From JACMLD01 sp044227095 (lineage in GTDB: Bacteria; Bacteroidota; Bacteroidia; Chitinophagales; Chitinophagaceae), in NCBI GenBank assembly GCA_044227095.1, contig JBGAFV010000002.1:248001-312000 (forward strand): a stretch of 64,000 bases of DNA, written 5' to 3'. A model generated the notes under the pieces. It did no database searches. It was not told where the DNA came from and saw only the letters and a list, made by a program, of their open reading frames with translations. This document shows, in pieces, positions 23,303-32,848 of this stretch (position 1 is its first letter; each line of letters begins with the position of its first letter). The position numbers and the translations under genes are program-made.

Positions 23303-25759
23303 ATGGAAAAAACATTAAATGATCTGCTGCCTATTATGGGTATTGAACACAATTGTATATTGTCCTGGCAGGGAGACGTCACTATCGCTTATGAAGCTAC
23401 ACTACCAGAACTGTTTACTCTTTCCAATGATGAATATGAATCATTTCACCAGGCATTGATTAAAGCCATCAAGATGTTACCTAAGCACAGTGTTTTTCAC
23501 AAACAAGATTGGTTTACAGAAGCCAGGTACAAAGCTGATTTCACTGCTCAGGACACGAGCTTCTTGACCAGGAGCAGTGAACGTTTTTTTAATGAGCGGC
23601 CTTATCTCGATCATCGTTGTTACATCATGATCACAAAAAAAGCAGCAAACCGGAAAACAGGAAGTTCGGTGTTTTCAAATCTTCTGCGGCGTTCCATTGT
23701 TCCGGAAGAAACGTTGAAGCCGGCATTGCTGCAGGAATTCCTGGACAGCGCTGGCCAGTTTGAGAAAATTCTGCAAGACAGTGGCTTTGTAAAATTAAAA
23801 AGGCTAAAAGATGAAGACCTCTCCGGCCACAACAAATACTGCGGATTAATTGAAAAGTATTTGAATCTCCAGCCTAATGAATCGTCTTTTTTATTAAAAG
23901 ATATATCTTTTAATGAAGGGATTAAAGTTGGAGCGGAGCATTGCCAGCTTTTCACGCTGGCGGATGCTGAAGGTTTACCGGCATTCTGCGGATCAAGAAT
24001 CAATTATGATAAATATTCTACTGATAAAACAAAATTCAGTGTCGGTTTTGCGTCACCGCTTGGGCAATTGCTTCCGTGCAATCATATTTTTAACCAGTAC
24101 ATTTTTATAGACGACCAGCAAACAACTATCAAGAAACTGGAAAGCAAGCGGCTTCGGCTGCAGTCACTGTCAGCTTATTCCAGGGAAAATGCCATTTCAC
24201 GGGATGCGACCAATGATTTTCTAAATGAAGCAATTGGTCAGCAACGCCTTCCAGTAAAAGCGCATTTCAATGTGTTGATATGGACGGATAATAAGGAGCA
24301 ATTAAAAGACATTAGAAACCTTGTGTCGTCGGCACTTGCCCAAATGGATGCTGTACCCAAACAGGAACTGGATGGTGCGCCGCAGATCTTCTGGGCGGGT
24401 ATACCAGGTAATGCAGCAGACTTTCCAATGAATGACAGCTTTGACACTTTCGCGGAACAAGCCTGTTGCTTTCTGAACCTGGAAACCAATTATCGTTCTT
24501 CCATATCCCCCTGTGGTATCCGTTTGGGGGATCGTCTTACCGGTAAGCCGGTTCATGTAGATATATCAGATGAACCGATGAAAAAAGGCATCATTACCAA
24601 CCGTAATAAATTCATACTTGGCCCCAGCGGCTCCGGCAAATCTTTCTATACAAATCATATGGTTAGATCCTATTATGAACAAGGGACGCATGTTGTGTTA
24701 GTGGATGTTGGACATTCGTACAAAGGACTCTGTGATATGGTAAAGGGCTATTACTTTACCTACAATGAAAAGAATCCTATAAAATTCAACCCATTTTTTA
24801 TCGGCCAGGATGATACGCTTGATACTGAGAAAAAGGAAAGTATTAAAACATTGCTGCTGGCGCTCTGGAAAAAAGACAATGAAACGTTTAACCGCTCAGA
24901 ATATGTAGCACTGTCCAATGCACTTCAATTGTACTATGAGAAACTGGGCAAAAATAGTCTGCTGTTTCCCTGCTTCAATAGTTTCTATGAATTCTTAAGT
25001 CAGGATTTTGTCAATGTGTTGAAAACAGACCAGGTAAAGGAAAAGGATTTCGATGTGTCAAATTTTCTTTATGTTTTACGTCCCTATTACAAAGGCGGTG
25101 AGTTTGATTATCTATTAAATGCAACAGAGAACCTGGAGCTACTTCACCAAAGGTTTATTGTCTTTGAGCTGGATAATATAAAGGATCATCCTATTCTTTT
25201 CCCGGTGGTAACCATTATCATCATGGAAGTATTTATTTCCAAAATGCGAAAACTCAAAGGCATCCGGAAAATGATCCTGATTGAAGAAGCGTGGAAAGCG
25301 ATTGCCAAGGAAGGTATGGCCGAATACATCAAGTACCTGTTCAAGACGGTAAGGAAGTTTTTTGGTGAGGCAATTGTGGTAACCCAGGAAGTGGAAGATA
25401 TCATTTCGTCCCCGGTGGTGAAGCAAGCAATTATCAATAACAGTGATTGTAAAATATTACTGGACCAAAGCAAATACCAGAACAAGTTTGACCAGATACA
25501 AGAATTATTAGGATTAACAGAAAAGGAAAAAGCATTGGTGTTGTCAATCAATAAAGCCAACGACCCTACCAAAAAATACAAGGAAGTATTCATTTCGCTG
25601 GGAGGTGTTTTATCAAAAGTGTACAGGACAGAAGTGTCCTTAGAAGAATACCTGGCGTACACTACGGAAGAAACAGAAAAAGTAAAGCTGCAGCAATATG
25701 CGAATAAGTTTGAAGGGAATATTGAAAGGGCTATCAGCGCTATGGCGGCTGAACTTTAG
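23303..25759 (+). CDS. traG: Conjugative transposon ATPase TraG (VirB4-like)
   Basis: The 818-residue protein begins with the family's IMGIEHNCILSWQGDVTI domain. It has Walker A GPSGSGKSFYTNHM (about 442-455) and Walker B KMILIEEAWKAIA (about 656-668), then VVTQEVEDI and the ALVLSINKAN segment of VirB4/TraG ATPases. The N-terminal half (1-400) is the helical membrane-facing domain. It powers assembly and substrate handling of the transfer channel at the inner membrane. It starts 1 bp after traF, so is coupled to it. No disruption seen. Confidence 0.95.
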   Translation: MEKTLNDLLPIMGIEHNCILSWQGDVTIAYEATLPELFTLSNDEYESFHQALIKAIKMLPKHSVFHKQDWFTEARYKADFTAQDTSFLTRSSERFFNERPYLDHRCYIMITKKAANRKTGSSVFSNLLRRSIVPEETLKPALLQEFLDSAGQFEKILQDSGFVKLKRLKDEDLSGHNKYCGLIEKYLNLQPNESSFLLKDISFNEGIKVGAEHCQLFTLADAEGLPAFCGSRINYDKYSTDKTKFSVGFASPLGQLLPCNHIFNQYIFIDDQQTTIKKLESKRLRLQSLSAYSRENAISRDATNDFLNEAIGQQRLPVKAHFNVLIWTDNKEQLKDIRNLVSSALAQMDAVPKQELDGAPQIFWAGIPGNAADFPMNDSFDTFAEQACCFLNLETNYRSSISPCGIRLGDRLTGKPVHVDISDEPMKKGIITNRNKFILGPSGSGKSFYTNHMVRSYYEQGTHVVLVDVGHSYKGLCDMVKGYYFTYNEKNPIKFNPFFIGQDDTLDTEKKESIKTLLLALWKKDNETFNRSEYVALSNALQLYYEKLGKNSLLFPCFNSFYEFLSQDFVNVLKTDQVKEKDFDVSNFLYVLRPYYKGGEFDYLLNATENLELLHQRFIVFELDNIKDHPILFPVVTIIIMEVFISKMRKLKGIRKMILIEEAWKAIAKEGMAEYIKYLFKTVRKFFGEAIVVTQEVEDIISSPVVKQAIINNSDCKILLDQSKYQNKFDQIQELLGLTEKEKALVLSINKANDPTKKYKEVFISLGGVLSKVYRTEVSLEEYLAYTTEETEKVKLQQYANKFEGNIERAISAMAAEL

Positions 25760-25778
25760 TAATCTAAACTTCAATGAT

Positions 25779-26159
25779 ATGAAACCTATTCTTTTTTTAC
25801 TGAGCCTCATTTTTGTAGTATCCTGTGGTCAGCATTCAAATTCGAATGATGTGAAAAATTCAGTACCAGGTGAATACATATTTAATGGCGGAACTGAATT
25901 AAGCCAGGGAAGTGATACAATAATCATCAGCGCCTTTGATGAAAAAGCAGCCACCTACATGGTTATTCGAAACACAGGTTTTAGGCGATTAATAGATGGA
26001 AGACTGCAACCAAAAGAATTTAAGAGCGAAAAGTTTATTGCTACTTATGATGACAAGAAACAACAGTTAGCTGATTCCAAAACAGGCAGGCTCTTATCAT
26101 TTTCCAGCTCAAACAAAGACCTTGTATTTGGAACAGCAACTTATCAGAAAATAAAATAG
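25779..26159 (+). CDS. Small lipoprotein between traG and the traI-like gene
   Basis: The start is set at ATG 25779, because the in-frame ATG at 25698 is inside traG. The protein has 126 residues, a signal peptide and lipobox FVVSC (cysteine at about residue 16). The mature domain is beta-rich (GEYIFNGGTELSQGSDTIII, then YMVIRNTGFRRLIDGRL). Its location inside the transfer operon and lipid anchor suggest a channel accessory or exclusion factor. I cannot name a family. It starts 19 bp after traG and ends 2 bp before the next gene. Confidence 0.7.
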   Translation: MKPILFLLSLIFVVSCGQHSNSNDVKNSVPGEYIFNGGTELSQGSDTIIISAFDEKAATYMVIRNTGFRRLIDGRLQPKEFKSEKFIATYDDKKQQLADSKTGRLLSFSSSNKDLVFGTATYQKIK

Positions 26160-26161
26160 CT

Positions 26162-26833
26162 ATGAAGAAAATTATCCTGATGCTTGTGTTAAGCATTTCT
26201 TTAACCATCGCACCAACCCAAAAGAGTCACGCAGTAGCATGGGTAGTTATAAAGGAGGCTATAAAGAAAATTATCAAGGCCATCGATCTTGCTATCCAGC
26301 AACAACAAAATAAGGTGATTGCACTTCAGAACGCACAAAAGGCGGTGGAAAATGCAATGTCAAAATTAAAGCTTGATGAAATCACCGATTGGGTCGATAA
26401 ACAACGCAACCTGTACAAGGATTATTTCAACGAATTGCAAAAAGTAAAAAGCATTATATCCTACTACCACCGTATTAAAGAGATCACAACAGCGCAGGAA
26501 AATATCATCAGCGAATACAAGCGTGCATTCTCGTTGTTTAAACAGGACGGGCATTTTACGGTCGAAGAAATCATCTACATGGGCCAAGTCTATGATGGCA
26601 TGCTCATTGAAAGTGCAAAAAGCCTCGACCAGCTTTTCCTGGTCACCAATTCCTTTGTAACGCAAATGACGGATGCCAAACGTCTTGACATTATTAACGC
26701 AGCGGCGTTAAATATGACTGCCACATACAACGATTTGAAATTATTCAATAATCAAAATATTCTACTGAGCCTGCAGCGATCGAAGGATGAAAATGACGTC
26801 GCCATGGTGAAAGCATTGTACGGCATTCAATAA
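26162..26833 (+). CDS. traI: TraI-like conjugal transfer protein (VirB5-like)
   Basis: The 223-residue protein has a signal peptide (about 1-24, ending SHAVAWVV), then a long helical rod, AIQQQQNKVIALQNAQKAVE, consistent with a minor pilin or TraI/VirB5-like periplasmic protein (DUF4141-type). The C-terminal half, with FKQDGHFTVEEIIYMGQVYD and LSLQRSKDENDV, is shared with the next two genes. The three are therefore tandem paralogues. CTnDOT-type operons normally have one TraI after TraG and TraH. Confidence 0.75.
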   Translation: MKKIILMLVLSISLTIAPTQKSHAVAWVVIKEAIKKIIKAIDLAIQQQQNKVIALQNAQKAVENAMSKLKLDEITDWVDKQRNLYKDYFNELQKVKSIISYYHRIKEITTAQENIISEYKRAFSLFKQDGHFTVEEIIYMGQVYDGMLIESAKSLDQLFLVTNSFVTQMTDAKRLDIINAAALNMTATYNDLKLFNNQNILLSLQRSKDENDVAMVKALYGIQ

Positions 26834-26853
26834 ATTTTAAAAAAAGACGGCAT

Positions 26854-27480
26854 ATGAAGAAGTTGATAATTGTGTCAGTAGCTCTGATATCGTTTTCCAG
26901 AATCGAAGCTCAGGGCACATCCGGGCAAATAAAGGCGCAGATAAGACAAATTCTTTTACTCAAAACCTATATCAGCTACCTGGAGAAAGGATATGCCATA
27001 GCAAAAAAAGGGTTGACCACAATTGGAGATATTAAAAACGGGGACCTGCACCTGCACATTAATAATTTCGATTCATACAAAGCCGTCAATCCAACCATCA
27101 AAAAATATGCAAAGGTCGCTGACGTATTATCGCTTCAGTTGCATGTATTCAGGGTATACAAACAAACAACTGCTGCAATCAATTCCAGTCAATTGTTTAA
27201 CCCGGGTGAAGTAGCGTATGTTTCCGATGTCTTTTCCAATTTATTGGAGCAGTGCGCCAATAACATTGAAGAGCTGACTAGCTTAACAACGTCCGGACAA
27301 TATGAAATGAAAGACGATGAACGCATGGAACGAATTGATGCGCTTGAAAAAGATATGCAGGATAAATATGCATTTGCAATGGACTTTGCACAGGGAGCCC
27401 AGGTAATGGCACTACAGAAAAATAAAACTCAACATGAAGTCGTAACGAGCCGTTTCTTAACAAATATCAAAAACCCTTAG
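26854..27480 (+). CDS. TraI-like paralogue, signal-peptide protein (often labelled TerB-like)
   Basis: The 208-residue protein has a signal peptide cleaved near SRIEAQG. A helical body with LEKGYAIAKKGLTTIGDIKN and FNPGEVAYVSDVFSNLLE follows, then MKDDERMERIDALEKDMQDK. Equivalents are widely labelled TerB-family tellurite resistance proteins in Bacteroidota elements, but no tellurite link is visible here. The shared pattern with both neighbours indicates a periplasmic part of the transfer channel. It lies 20 bp after the TraI-like gene and 3 bp before the next paralogue. Confidence 0.72.
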   Translation: MKKLIIVSVALISFSRIEAQGTSGQIKAQIRQILLLKTYISYLEKGYAIAKKGLTTIGDIKNGDLHLHINNFDSYKAVNPTIKKYAKVADVLSLQLHVFRVYKQTTAAINSSQLFNPGEVAYVSDVFSNLLEQCANNIEELTSLTTSGQYEMKDDERMERIDALEKDMQDKYAFAMDFAQGAQVMALQKNKTQHEVVTSRFLTNIKNP

Positions 27481-27483
27481 CAT

Positions 27484-28122
27484 ATGAGAAAAATAGTTAT
27501 AGCTTGTTCCTTATGCCTGGGTAGTATGTTTATATCAGTGAAAACAAACGCCCAGATTGAAGAACTCGAGCAATTAGTGCTGGACATTGAGAAACTGGTA
27601 CAGTACAAGCAAATACTTTCAGACCTTAAGAAGGGATACGAGATTCTATTCGGTGGGTACAACACCATCAAAAATCTGTCGGAAGGCAACTTCAATTTAC
27701 ACAAGACATTCCTGGATGGACTAATCGCAGTTAGTCCTGTAGTAAAGAAATATAAGAAAGCCGCGGATATCGTAGACTTCCAGTTGAAACTGGTCAAAGA
27801 ATATAAGACAGCTTTTACCCGTTTCAAACAAGATGACAATTTTAGTCCGGGTGAAATTGATTATATGGGAAAGGTGTACGGAAAACTATTTGACGAAAGC
27901 CTGAAAAACCTTGATGCGTTACTTACTGTGATAACTGCGGATAAGCTCAGGATGTCAGATGACGAACGCCTGAATGCCATTGACGGCATATACGATGAGA
28001 TGCAAAACAAGCTTTCTTTCCTTCGGTTTTTCAATAATAACACAACAGTGCTTGCGGTGCAAAGGGCAAAGGAAAAGAATGATGTGAATTCGGTCCGATT
28101 GAACTATGGGATTGAAAAGTGA
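27484..28122 (+). CDS. TraI-like paralogue, second copy
   Basis: The 212-residue protein has a signal peptide ending near KTNAQIEE, then helical segments LKKGYEILFGGYNTIKNLSE and FKQDDNFSPGEIDYMGKVYG, MSDDERLNAIDGIYDEMQNK and AVQRAKEKNDVNSVRLNYGI. It is closer to the gene at 26162 in its FKQD and NDV motifs, and to the gene at 26854 in its KKGY, SPGE and DDER motifs, as expected of a tandem duplication series. Probably periplasmic. Confidence 0.72.
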   Translation: MRKIVIACSLCLGSMFISVKTNAQIEELEQLVLDIEKLVQYKQILSDLKKGYEILFGGYNTIKNLSEGNFNLHKTFLDGLIAVSPVVKKYKKAADIVDFQLKLVKEYKTAFTRFKQDDNFSPGEIDYMGKVYGKLFDESLKNLDALLTVITADKLRMSDDERLNAIDGIYDEMQNKLSFLRFFNNNTTVLAVQRAKEKNDVNSVRLNYGIEK

Positions 28123-28137
28123 TAGAAAGAAATAAAA

Positions 28138-29391
28138 ATGAAGTGTATGGTACGGTGTGGAAAGTTTTTGGTTTGCCTTTTGGTGGGCGTTGGTTACTGT
28201 GGCTTTGTCCAGGCGCAAGGTGTCGCTAACGAAATGAATGGATTACATGGCGTGCTGGAACAGCTGTACGATGACATGATGCCGCTTTGCGGTAAACTAA
28301 TCGGTGTTGGTCGTGGGATAGCCAGTTTCGCTGCCATCTGGTATATATCTTCCAGGATATGGCGGCACATCGCTAATGCGGAACCAGTCGATTTTTACCC
28401 GCTGTTCCGGCCTTTTGTTCTTGGGTTTGCTGTCGTGATATTTCCTTCCGTGCTTTCCATGATTAACGGGGTAATGAAACCTACCGTCACAGCAACTGCT
28501 GCAATGGTGACAGACTCCAATAAAGCGATTGCCGTATTATTGAAAGCAAAGGAAGATGCCATTAAGAAAACAACTGTATGGCAGATGTATGTGGGAGAAA
28601 GTGGCAATGGTGACAGGGATAAATGGTACAAATACACCCATCCGGATGATCTTACCGGAACAAACGAAGGAATGCTGGCAAGCGTAGGAAACGATATCAA
28701 ATTTGCCATGTCCAAAGCATCGTATAATTTCCGCAATTCCATTAAGGAATGGATGAGCGAAGTATTACGTGTCTTGTACGAAGCGGCATCTCTTTGCATC
28801 GATACCATTCGGACTTTTAATTTGGTCGTGTTATCCATTCTTGGACCGCTTGTTTTTGGAATTGCTGTTTTTGATGGGTTTCAGCATACGCTGGTGCAGT
28901 GGATTGCCCGTTATATCAATATCTTTCTGTGGTTACCCGTAGCAAATATTTTCGGAAGTATCATCGGCAAAATACAGGAGAAAATGATTGCACTTGACAT
29001 TAAACAAGTGGAAACAGCTGGTGACACATTCTTTTCTTCAACTGATACCGCCTACCTGATCTTTATGATTATTGGAATCGTTGGTTACTTCACGGTGCCA
29101 TCCATTGCAAATTATATTATTCATGCGGGCGGCGGTAATGCGCTTGTACATAAAGTGACCAACCTGATGAGTAGCGGTGGAAGCAATATTATGTCCGCAG
29201 GAAGTAACACAGTAATGAATAGTACTGGGACGGGAAACAATACAAGTGTAGTAAACAGTGACAAATCTGCACAGGCAATGCATCCCGGTTTTTTTGGTCG
29301 TTATGAGAGCAGTTCTTCGGACGGGTCTAAAGTTTCGAATAATGGATGGTTGGCCATTCGGTTAAAAGGCGATTCAGAAAATAAATCATGA
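28138..29391 (+). CDS. traJ: Conjugative transposon protein TraJ (VirB6-like)
   Basis: The 417-residue protein has a cleavable or anchoring N-terminus (VCLLVGVGYCGFVQAQG) and several hydrophobic helices: about 59-75, 90-108, 221-242, 249-270 and 300-322 (AYLIFMIIGIVGYFTVPSI). A hydrophilic loop at 130-215 with DKWYKYTHPDD lies between. This is the polytopic plan of TraJ, the inner-membrane channel protein. The C-terminal 90 residues are serine- and asparagine-rich and flexible. It ends 3 bp before traK. Confidence 0.92.
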   Translation: MKCMVRCGKFLVCLLVGVGYCGFVQAQGVANEMNGLHGVLEQLYDDMMPLCGKLIGVGRGIASFAAIWYISSRIWRHIANAEPVDFYPLFRPFVLGFAVVIFPSVLSMINGVMKPTVTATAAMVTDSNKAIAVLLKAKEDAIKKTTVWQMYVGESGNGDRDKWYKYTHPDDLTGTNEGMLASVGNDIKFAMSKASYNFRNSIKEWMSEVLRVLYEAASLCIDTIRTFNLVVLSILGPLVFGIAVFDGFQHTLVQWIARYINIFLWLPVANIFGSIIGKIQEKMIALDIKQVETAGDTFFSSTDTAYLIFMIIGIVGYFTVPSIANYIIHAGGGNALVHKVTNLMSSGGSNIMSAGSNTVMNSTGTGNNTSVVNSDKSAQAMHPGFFGRYESSSSDGSKVSNNGWLAIRLKGDSENKS

Positions 29392-29394
29392 TAT

Positions 29395-30012
29395 ATGTTC
29401 AGGCAAACACAAAATATAGATACCGCGTTTCGTCATATCCGGCTGTTCTCCATTGTTATGATCCTCGCCTGCATGTTTATCACGGGATGGTCATTGTATG
29501 TGAGCAGTAAGACAATGAAAGAATCGCAGCAAAAGATTTTCATTCTGGCGGGGGGAAAAGCCTTGGAAGCTTTTGCAGCAGATCGTAAGGACAATATCCC
29601 GGTGGAAGCAAGAGATCATGTAAAAATGTTCCATCATTATTTTTTTACCCTTGATCCGGATGATAAGGTAATACAGGCCAATATTACAAAAGCATTATAC
29701 CTCGCGGATGGTACCGCGAAGCAACAGTATGACGATTTAAAAGAAAACAGCTATTACTCCAATATCATCAGTGGAAATATCAGCCAGGAGATCAGCATTG
29801 ATAGTATTGAAATTAACATAAACCAGTATCCATTTTATTTTAGTTGTAAGGCGCAGGAAAAAATAATACGGCCAACGACCATTGTTACCCGGTCATTAAC
29901 TACTGAAGGTTGGTTAAGAAATGTTTCCCGTTCTGATAACAATCCTCATGGGTTCCTGATTGAGAAATGGCGGACAGTAGAAAATAAAGATATAAAAACG
30001 GAAAGCAGATAA
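29395..30012 (+). CDS. traK: Conjugative transposon protein TraK (VirB8-like)
   Basis: The 205-residue protein begins FRQTQNIDTAFRHIRLFSIV, the TraK signature. It has a membrane helix at about 18-38 and a periplasmic domain with KALEAFAADRKDNIPVEARD and MFHHYFFTLDPDD. The last third holds the RPTTIVTRSLTTEGWLRNV stretch conserved in the family. TraK is the bitopic assembly factor equated with VirB8. It follows traJ by 3 bp; 68 bp separate it from the next gene. Confidence 0.94.
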   Translation: MFRQTQNIDTAFRHIRLFSIVMILACMFITGWSLYVSSKTMKESQQKIFILAGGKALEAFAADRKDNIPVEARDHVKMFHHYFFTLDPDDKVIQANITKALYLADGTAKQQYDDLKENSYYSNIISGNISQEISIDSIEININQYPFYFSCKAQEKIIRPTTIVTRSLTTEGWLRNVSRSDNNPHGFLIEKWRTVENKDIKTESR

Positions 30013-30080
30013 TGCATCTTTAATGGCTGAATAGAATTCTTGGTGTGGTTGAAATGTAAATACAGGAAAAAAGAATTTAT

Positions 30081-30560
30081 ATGGGAAGGTTACGCAAAAA
30101 GCAATCGTTGGATCAAGGAAACACCTGGAGTGACCGGCCTGCAATTACTATCAGCAAGCTAATATTCAAGCTCCAAAAAAGCTTCGCAACAGTGTTATCA
30201 AATACAGCAGCGAAGTTTCCCAACAGTACGATAAGGTGGGTAGTGGTTCTATTTACGCTGGGCTGGGTTATCGTTAGCACCTGGTATATTTCCTTGTCAT
30301 TTACAGGTATAAAAAAACAAAGCACCATCTACATTTCTCATTTCAGGCGTCCTCTGACAAACAATAACATCAACGAGAAAAGGCCTGCAATAATTGCGAT
30401 CACGGAAGATGAATATAATGAGATGGTACAATTTCACCGGTACATGGACAGCCTGGGAAAATATGCTAATCAGGTTTATGACAGCATACTATCTGCCAGG
30501 CCGGGACTGATGGATAGCGTATTGCTGCTGGAGAAAATATATAACCAACAAAAAAAATAA
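30081..30560 (+). CDS. Transfer-operon membrane protein in the TraL position
   Basis: The 159-residue protein has a basic N-terminus (GRLRKKQSLDQ), one membrane helix at about 54-72 (IRWVVVLFTLGWVIVSTWY), and a periplasmic tail with ITEDEYNEMVQFHRYMDSLG. In CTnDOT-type operons the gene between traK and traM is traL, a small bitopic protein. Position and topology fit, but sequence alone does not identify DUF3989, so I leave the symbol blank. It ends 5 bp before traM. Confidence 0.65.
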   Translation: MGRLRKKQSLDQGNTWSDRPAITISKLIFKLQKSFATVLSNTAAKFPNSTIRWVVVLFTLGWVIVSTWYISLSFTGIKKQSTIYISHFRRPLTNNNINEKRPAIIAITEDEYNEMVQFHRYMDSLGKYANQVYDSILSARPGLMDSVLLLEKIYNQQKK

Positions 30561-30565
30561 AAAGC

Positions 30566-31918
30566 ATGAACAACAATGAATACTCACAGGCTTATTTGCG
30601 TAAACGAAAGATGCTGCTGGTGTTGCCTTTACTTGTATTACCGTTTATTACAATGGCATTTTGGGCGCTGGGTGGTGGAAAATCACCTGATAGCGGCACA
30701 AATCAAACCAATAAGAAACAGGGTTTGAATTTACAATTGCCGGATGCCAGGCTAAAAGAAGATAAGGGCTTAAATAAACTTTCCTACTATGAAATAGCTG
30801 CCTCGGATTCAGCCAAGCTGAAAGAACGCATGCGCAATGATCCCTATTTCAAAATAAAAAACATTAACCCAACAAAGGAAAGCGATGAGTCAATAGAGGA
30901 CACTTCAATGAACGATGTCACCAACGCACAACGCCATCTTGCAAAAGCCGGGCTCAATAATTCTCCCTACAATCAGCACGGAAACATCGATCCCAACGAA
31001 GAAAAGGTAATGAAAAAATTAAACCAGTTGAACGCAGCGTTGGATAACACCATGAACGAATCATCCCGACAAAATTCAACCGGCGCTTCATCAAATTACT
31101 CAACGACTAAATCCGCAGGTAACAAAGAACAATTGGATCGCTTTGAAAGTATTATGCAGCAGGCAAGTCAGCAAGAGAACAAGGCAGAAGATCCGGAAAT
31201 GAAACAGATCAATGGTATGCTGGACAAAATAATGGATATCCAGCATCCTGATAGAATAAGGGAAAGGGTACAACAAAATTCACTGGAACATCAACAACAA
31301 GTATTTCCGGTTACTCCACGAGGGAACATTGTTACTGTCTCTTTGCTGACGAATGACAACGATAGAAAATCAGATACAGCAGGCAATGGTGGAATGGAAA
31401 AATCCAATAATGCCTTTTATTCTATTGACGCATACTCTTCCACAGAAGGGGAATCACAAAATGTTTTAAATGCGGTTGTACACGAAACGCAAACCATTGT
31501 CTCCGGTTCTACGGTGAAATTAAGATTGCTGAATGATGCTTATATAAACGGCACGCTTATTACAAAAGACAATTTTGTTTTTGGCACCGCGTCATTAAGC
31601 GGAGAACGGTTAGTAATCGAAATAAAAAGCATCCGGTATAATAGTGCACTTTTTCCTGTAGCCTTATCTGTTTACGACATGGATGGAATGGATGGCATCT
31701 ATATACCGGGAGCCATAGCAAGGAATTCCGCAAAGGAGTCTTCTGACAAAGCCATCCAAAGTGTGGCCCTGAACAGCCTTGATCCTACGCTTAGCGCCCA
31801 GGCAGCAAGCGCCGGTATTGAGGCGGCCAAATCACTTTTAAGTAAAAAAGTAAAACTGGTAAAAGTTACCATCAAAGCAGGCTACCGCGTGCTGCTAAAA
31901 GATAACAATACAAAATAA
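30566..31918 (+). CDS. traM: Conjugative transposon protein TraM (VirB10-like)
   Basis: The 450-residue protein has a single membrane helix near the N-terminus (about 15-32, LLVLPLLVLPFITMAFWALG), followed by a long polar, glutamine- and asparagine-rich linker (40-250). The compact C-terminal domain (about 300-450) has AVVHETQTIVSGSTVKLRLL and IYIPGAIARNS. This is the TraM plan, the VirB10-like energy transducer spanning both membranes. It follows the TraL-position gene by 5 bp and precedes traN by 26 bp. Confidence 0.94.
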   Translation: MNNNEYSQAYLRKRKMLLVLPLLVLPFITMAFWALGGGKSPDSGTNQTNKKQGLNLQLPDARLKEDKGLNKLSYYEIAASDSAKLKERMRNDPYFKIKNINPTKESDESIEDTSMNDVTNAQRHLAKAGLNNSPYNQHGNIDPNEEKVMKKLNQLNAALDNTMNESSRQNSTGASSNYSTTKSAGNKEQLDRFESIMQQASQQENKAEDPEMKQINGMLDKIMDIQHPDRIRERVQQNSLEHQQQVFPVTPRGNIVTVSLLTNDNDRKSDTAGNGGMEKSNNAFYSIDAYSSTEGESQNVLNAVVHETQTIVSGSTVKLRLLNDAYINGTLITKDNFVFGTASLSGERLVIEIKSIRYNSALFPVALSVYDMDGMDGIYIPGAIARNSAKESSDKAIQSVALNSLDPTLSAQAASAGIEAAKSLLSKKVKLVKVTIKAGYRVLLKDNNTK

Positions 31919-31944
31919 TTATCTCATCAACATAAACCATTTGT

Positions 31945-32808
31945 ATGAAATATTTTAATCTCTTATTGGTAACAACGTTTTTCATATTGTCCAATACACC
32001 TGTCACCAAGGCCCAAACTACAGGCTCCATTCCAGTTGTTAATGTAATCCCTGCGTTGAACCTGGCGATCACTTGTAGCAAAACAACCAACCTTGTATTC
32101 CCGTATAAAATAAAAAGTGTTGACAGGGGAAGTAAGGATCTGTTGGTACAAAAAGCAAATGGCGTAGAAAATGTGTTGCAATTAAAAGCCGGCAAAGAAA
32201 ACTTTGAAGAAACAAATCTTAGTGTTATCACAGCAGAGGGAAAACTATATTCCTTTAATGTAAAATATGCAGCCCAGCCGCTTACACTGAACTTTCGTTT
32301 TCCAAAAGATAGCAACGCAATCATTGAACCTGACTATGCCATGGTGGAAAATACCAATGAAGCCACCCTGGAAAAAGATGCACATTACGCTATTGGGCAT
32401 CCGCGCAATGTTTTTGGAATCAGGGATAAAAGATACGGCATCAACATGAGATTAACCGGGCTATTCGTAAGACATGGAATCTTCTATTTGAAGCTGCAAT
32501 TAGAAAACAAATCCACTATTGATTACGATATTGATATGCTGCATTTTTTTACAAAGGACAAAAACCAGGCAAAACGTACTGCTTCCCAGGAAATTCCCAT
32601 TAACGCATTATACATGCTGGGCAACAAAGACATCATTAAAAGTGATACAAGCCAGGTATTAATTGTTGCACTGCCAAAATTTACCATACCGGACAAAAAG
32701 AGGTTTTACGTCCAAATGATGGAGCGGAATGGTGGCAGGCATTTGCAACTTAAAATGGGGAACAGGAAGCTGATTAATGCTGTTCCTGTCTATAATGAAC
32801 AACCATAA
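31945..32808 (+). CDS. traN: Conjugative transposon protein TraN (DUF4138, VirB9-like)
   Basis: The 287-residue protein has a signal peptide cleaved near TKAQTTG. The core reads NLAITCSKTTNLVFPYKIKS, then RGSKDLLVQKANGVENVLQL and LTGLFVRHGIFYLKLQLENK, the DUF4138/TraN signature of the outer-membrane VirB9-like component. It is the last recognisable mating-channel gene in the window; TraO, P and Q equivalents are not seen after it. Confidence 0.94.
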   Translation: MKYFNLLLVTTFFILSNTPVTKAQTTGSIPVVNVIPALNLAITCSKTTNLVFPYKIKSVDRGSKDLLVQKANGVENVLQLKAGKENFEETNLSVITAEGKLYSFNVKYAAQPLTLNFRFPKDSNAIIEPDYAMVENTNEATLEKDAHYAIGHPRNVFGIRDKRYGINMRLTGLFVRHGIFYLKLQLENKSTIDYDIDMLHFFTKDKNQAKRTASQEIPINALYMLGNKDIIKSDTSQVLIVALPKFTIPDKKRFYVQMMERNGGRHLQLKMGNRKLINAVPVYNEQP

Positions 32809-32848
32809 AAATCTAATCAGCTTATTTTTCACTATTAAAAATACAACT

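Noticed and set aside
26854..28122. Tellurite-resistance (TerB) genes
   Set aside because: Signal peptides, paralogy with the TraI-like gene and operon position point to the transfer channel; no other ter gene is present.
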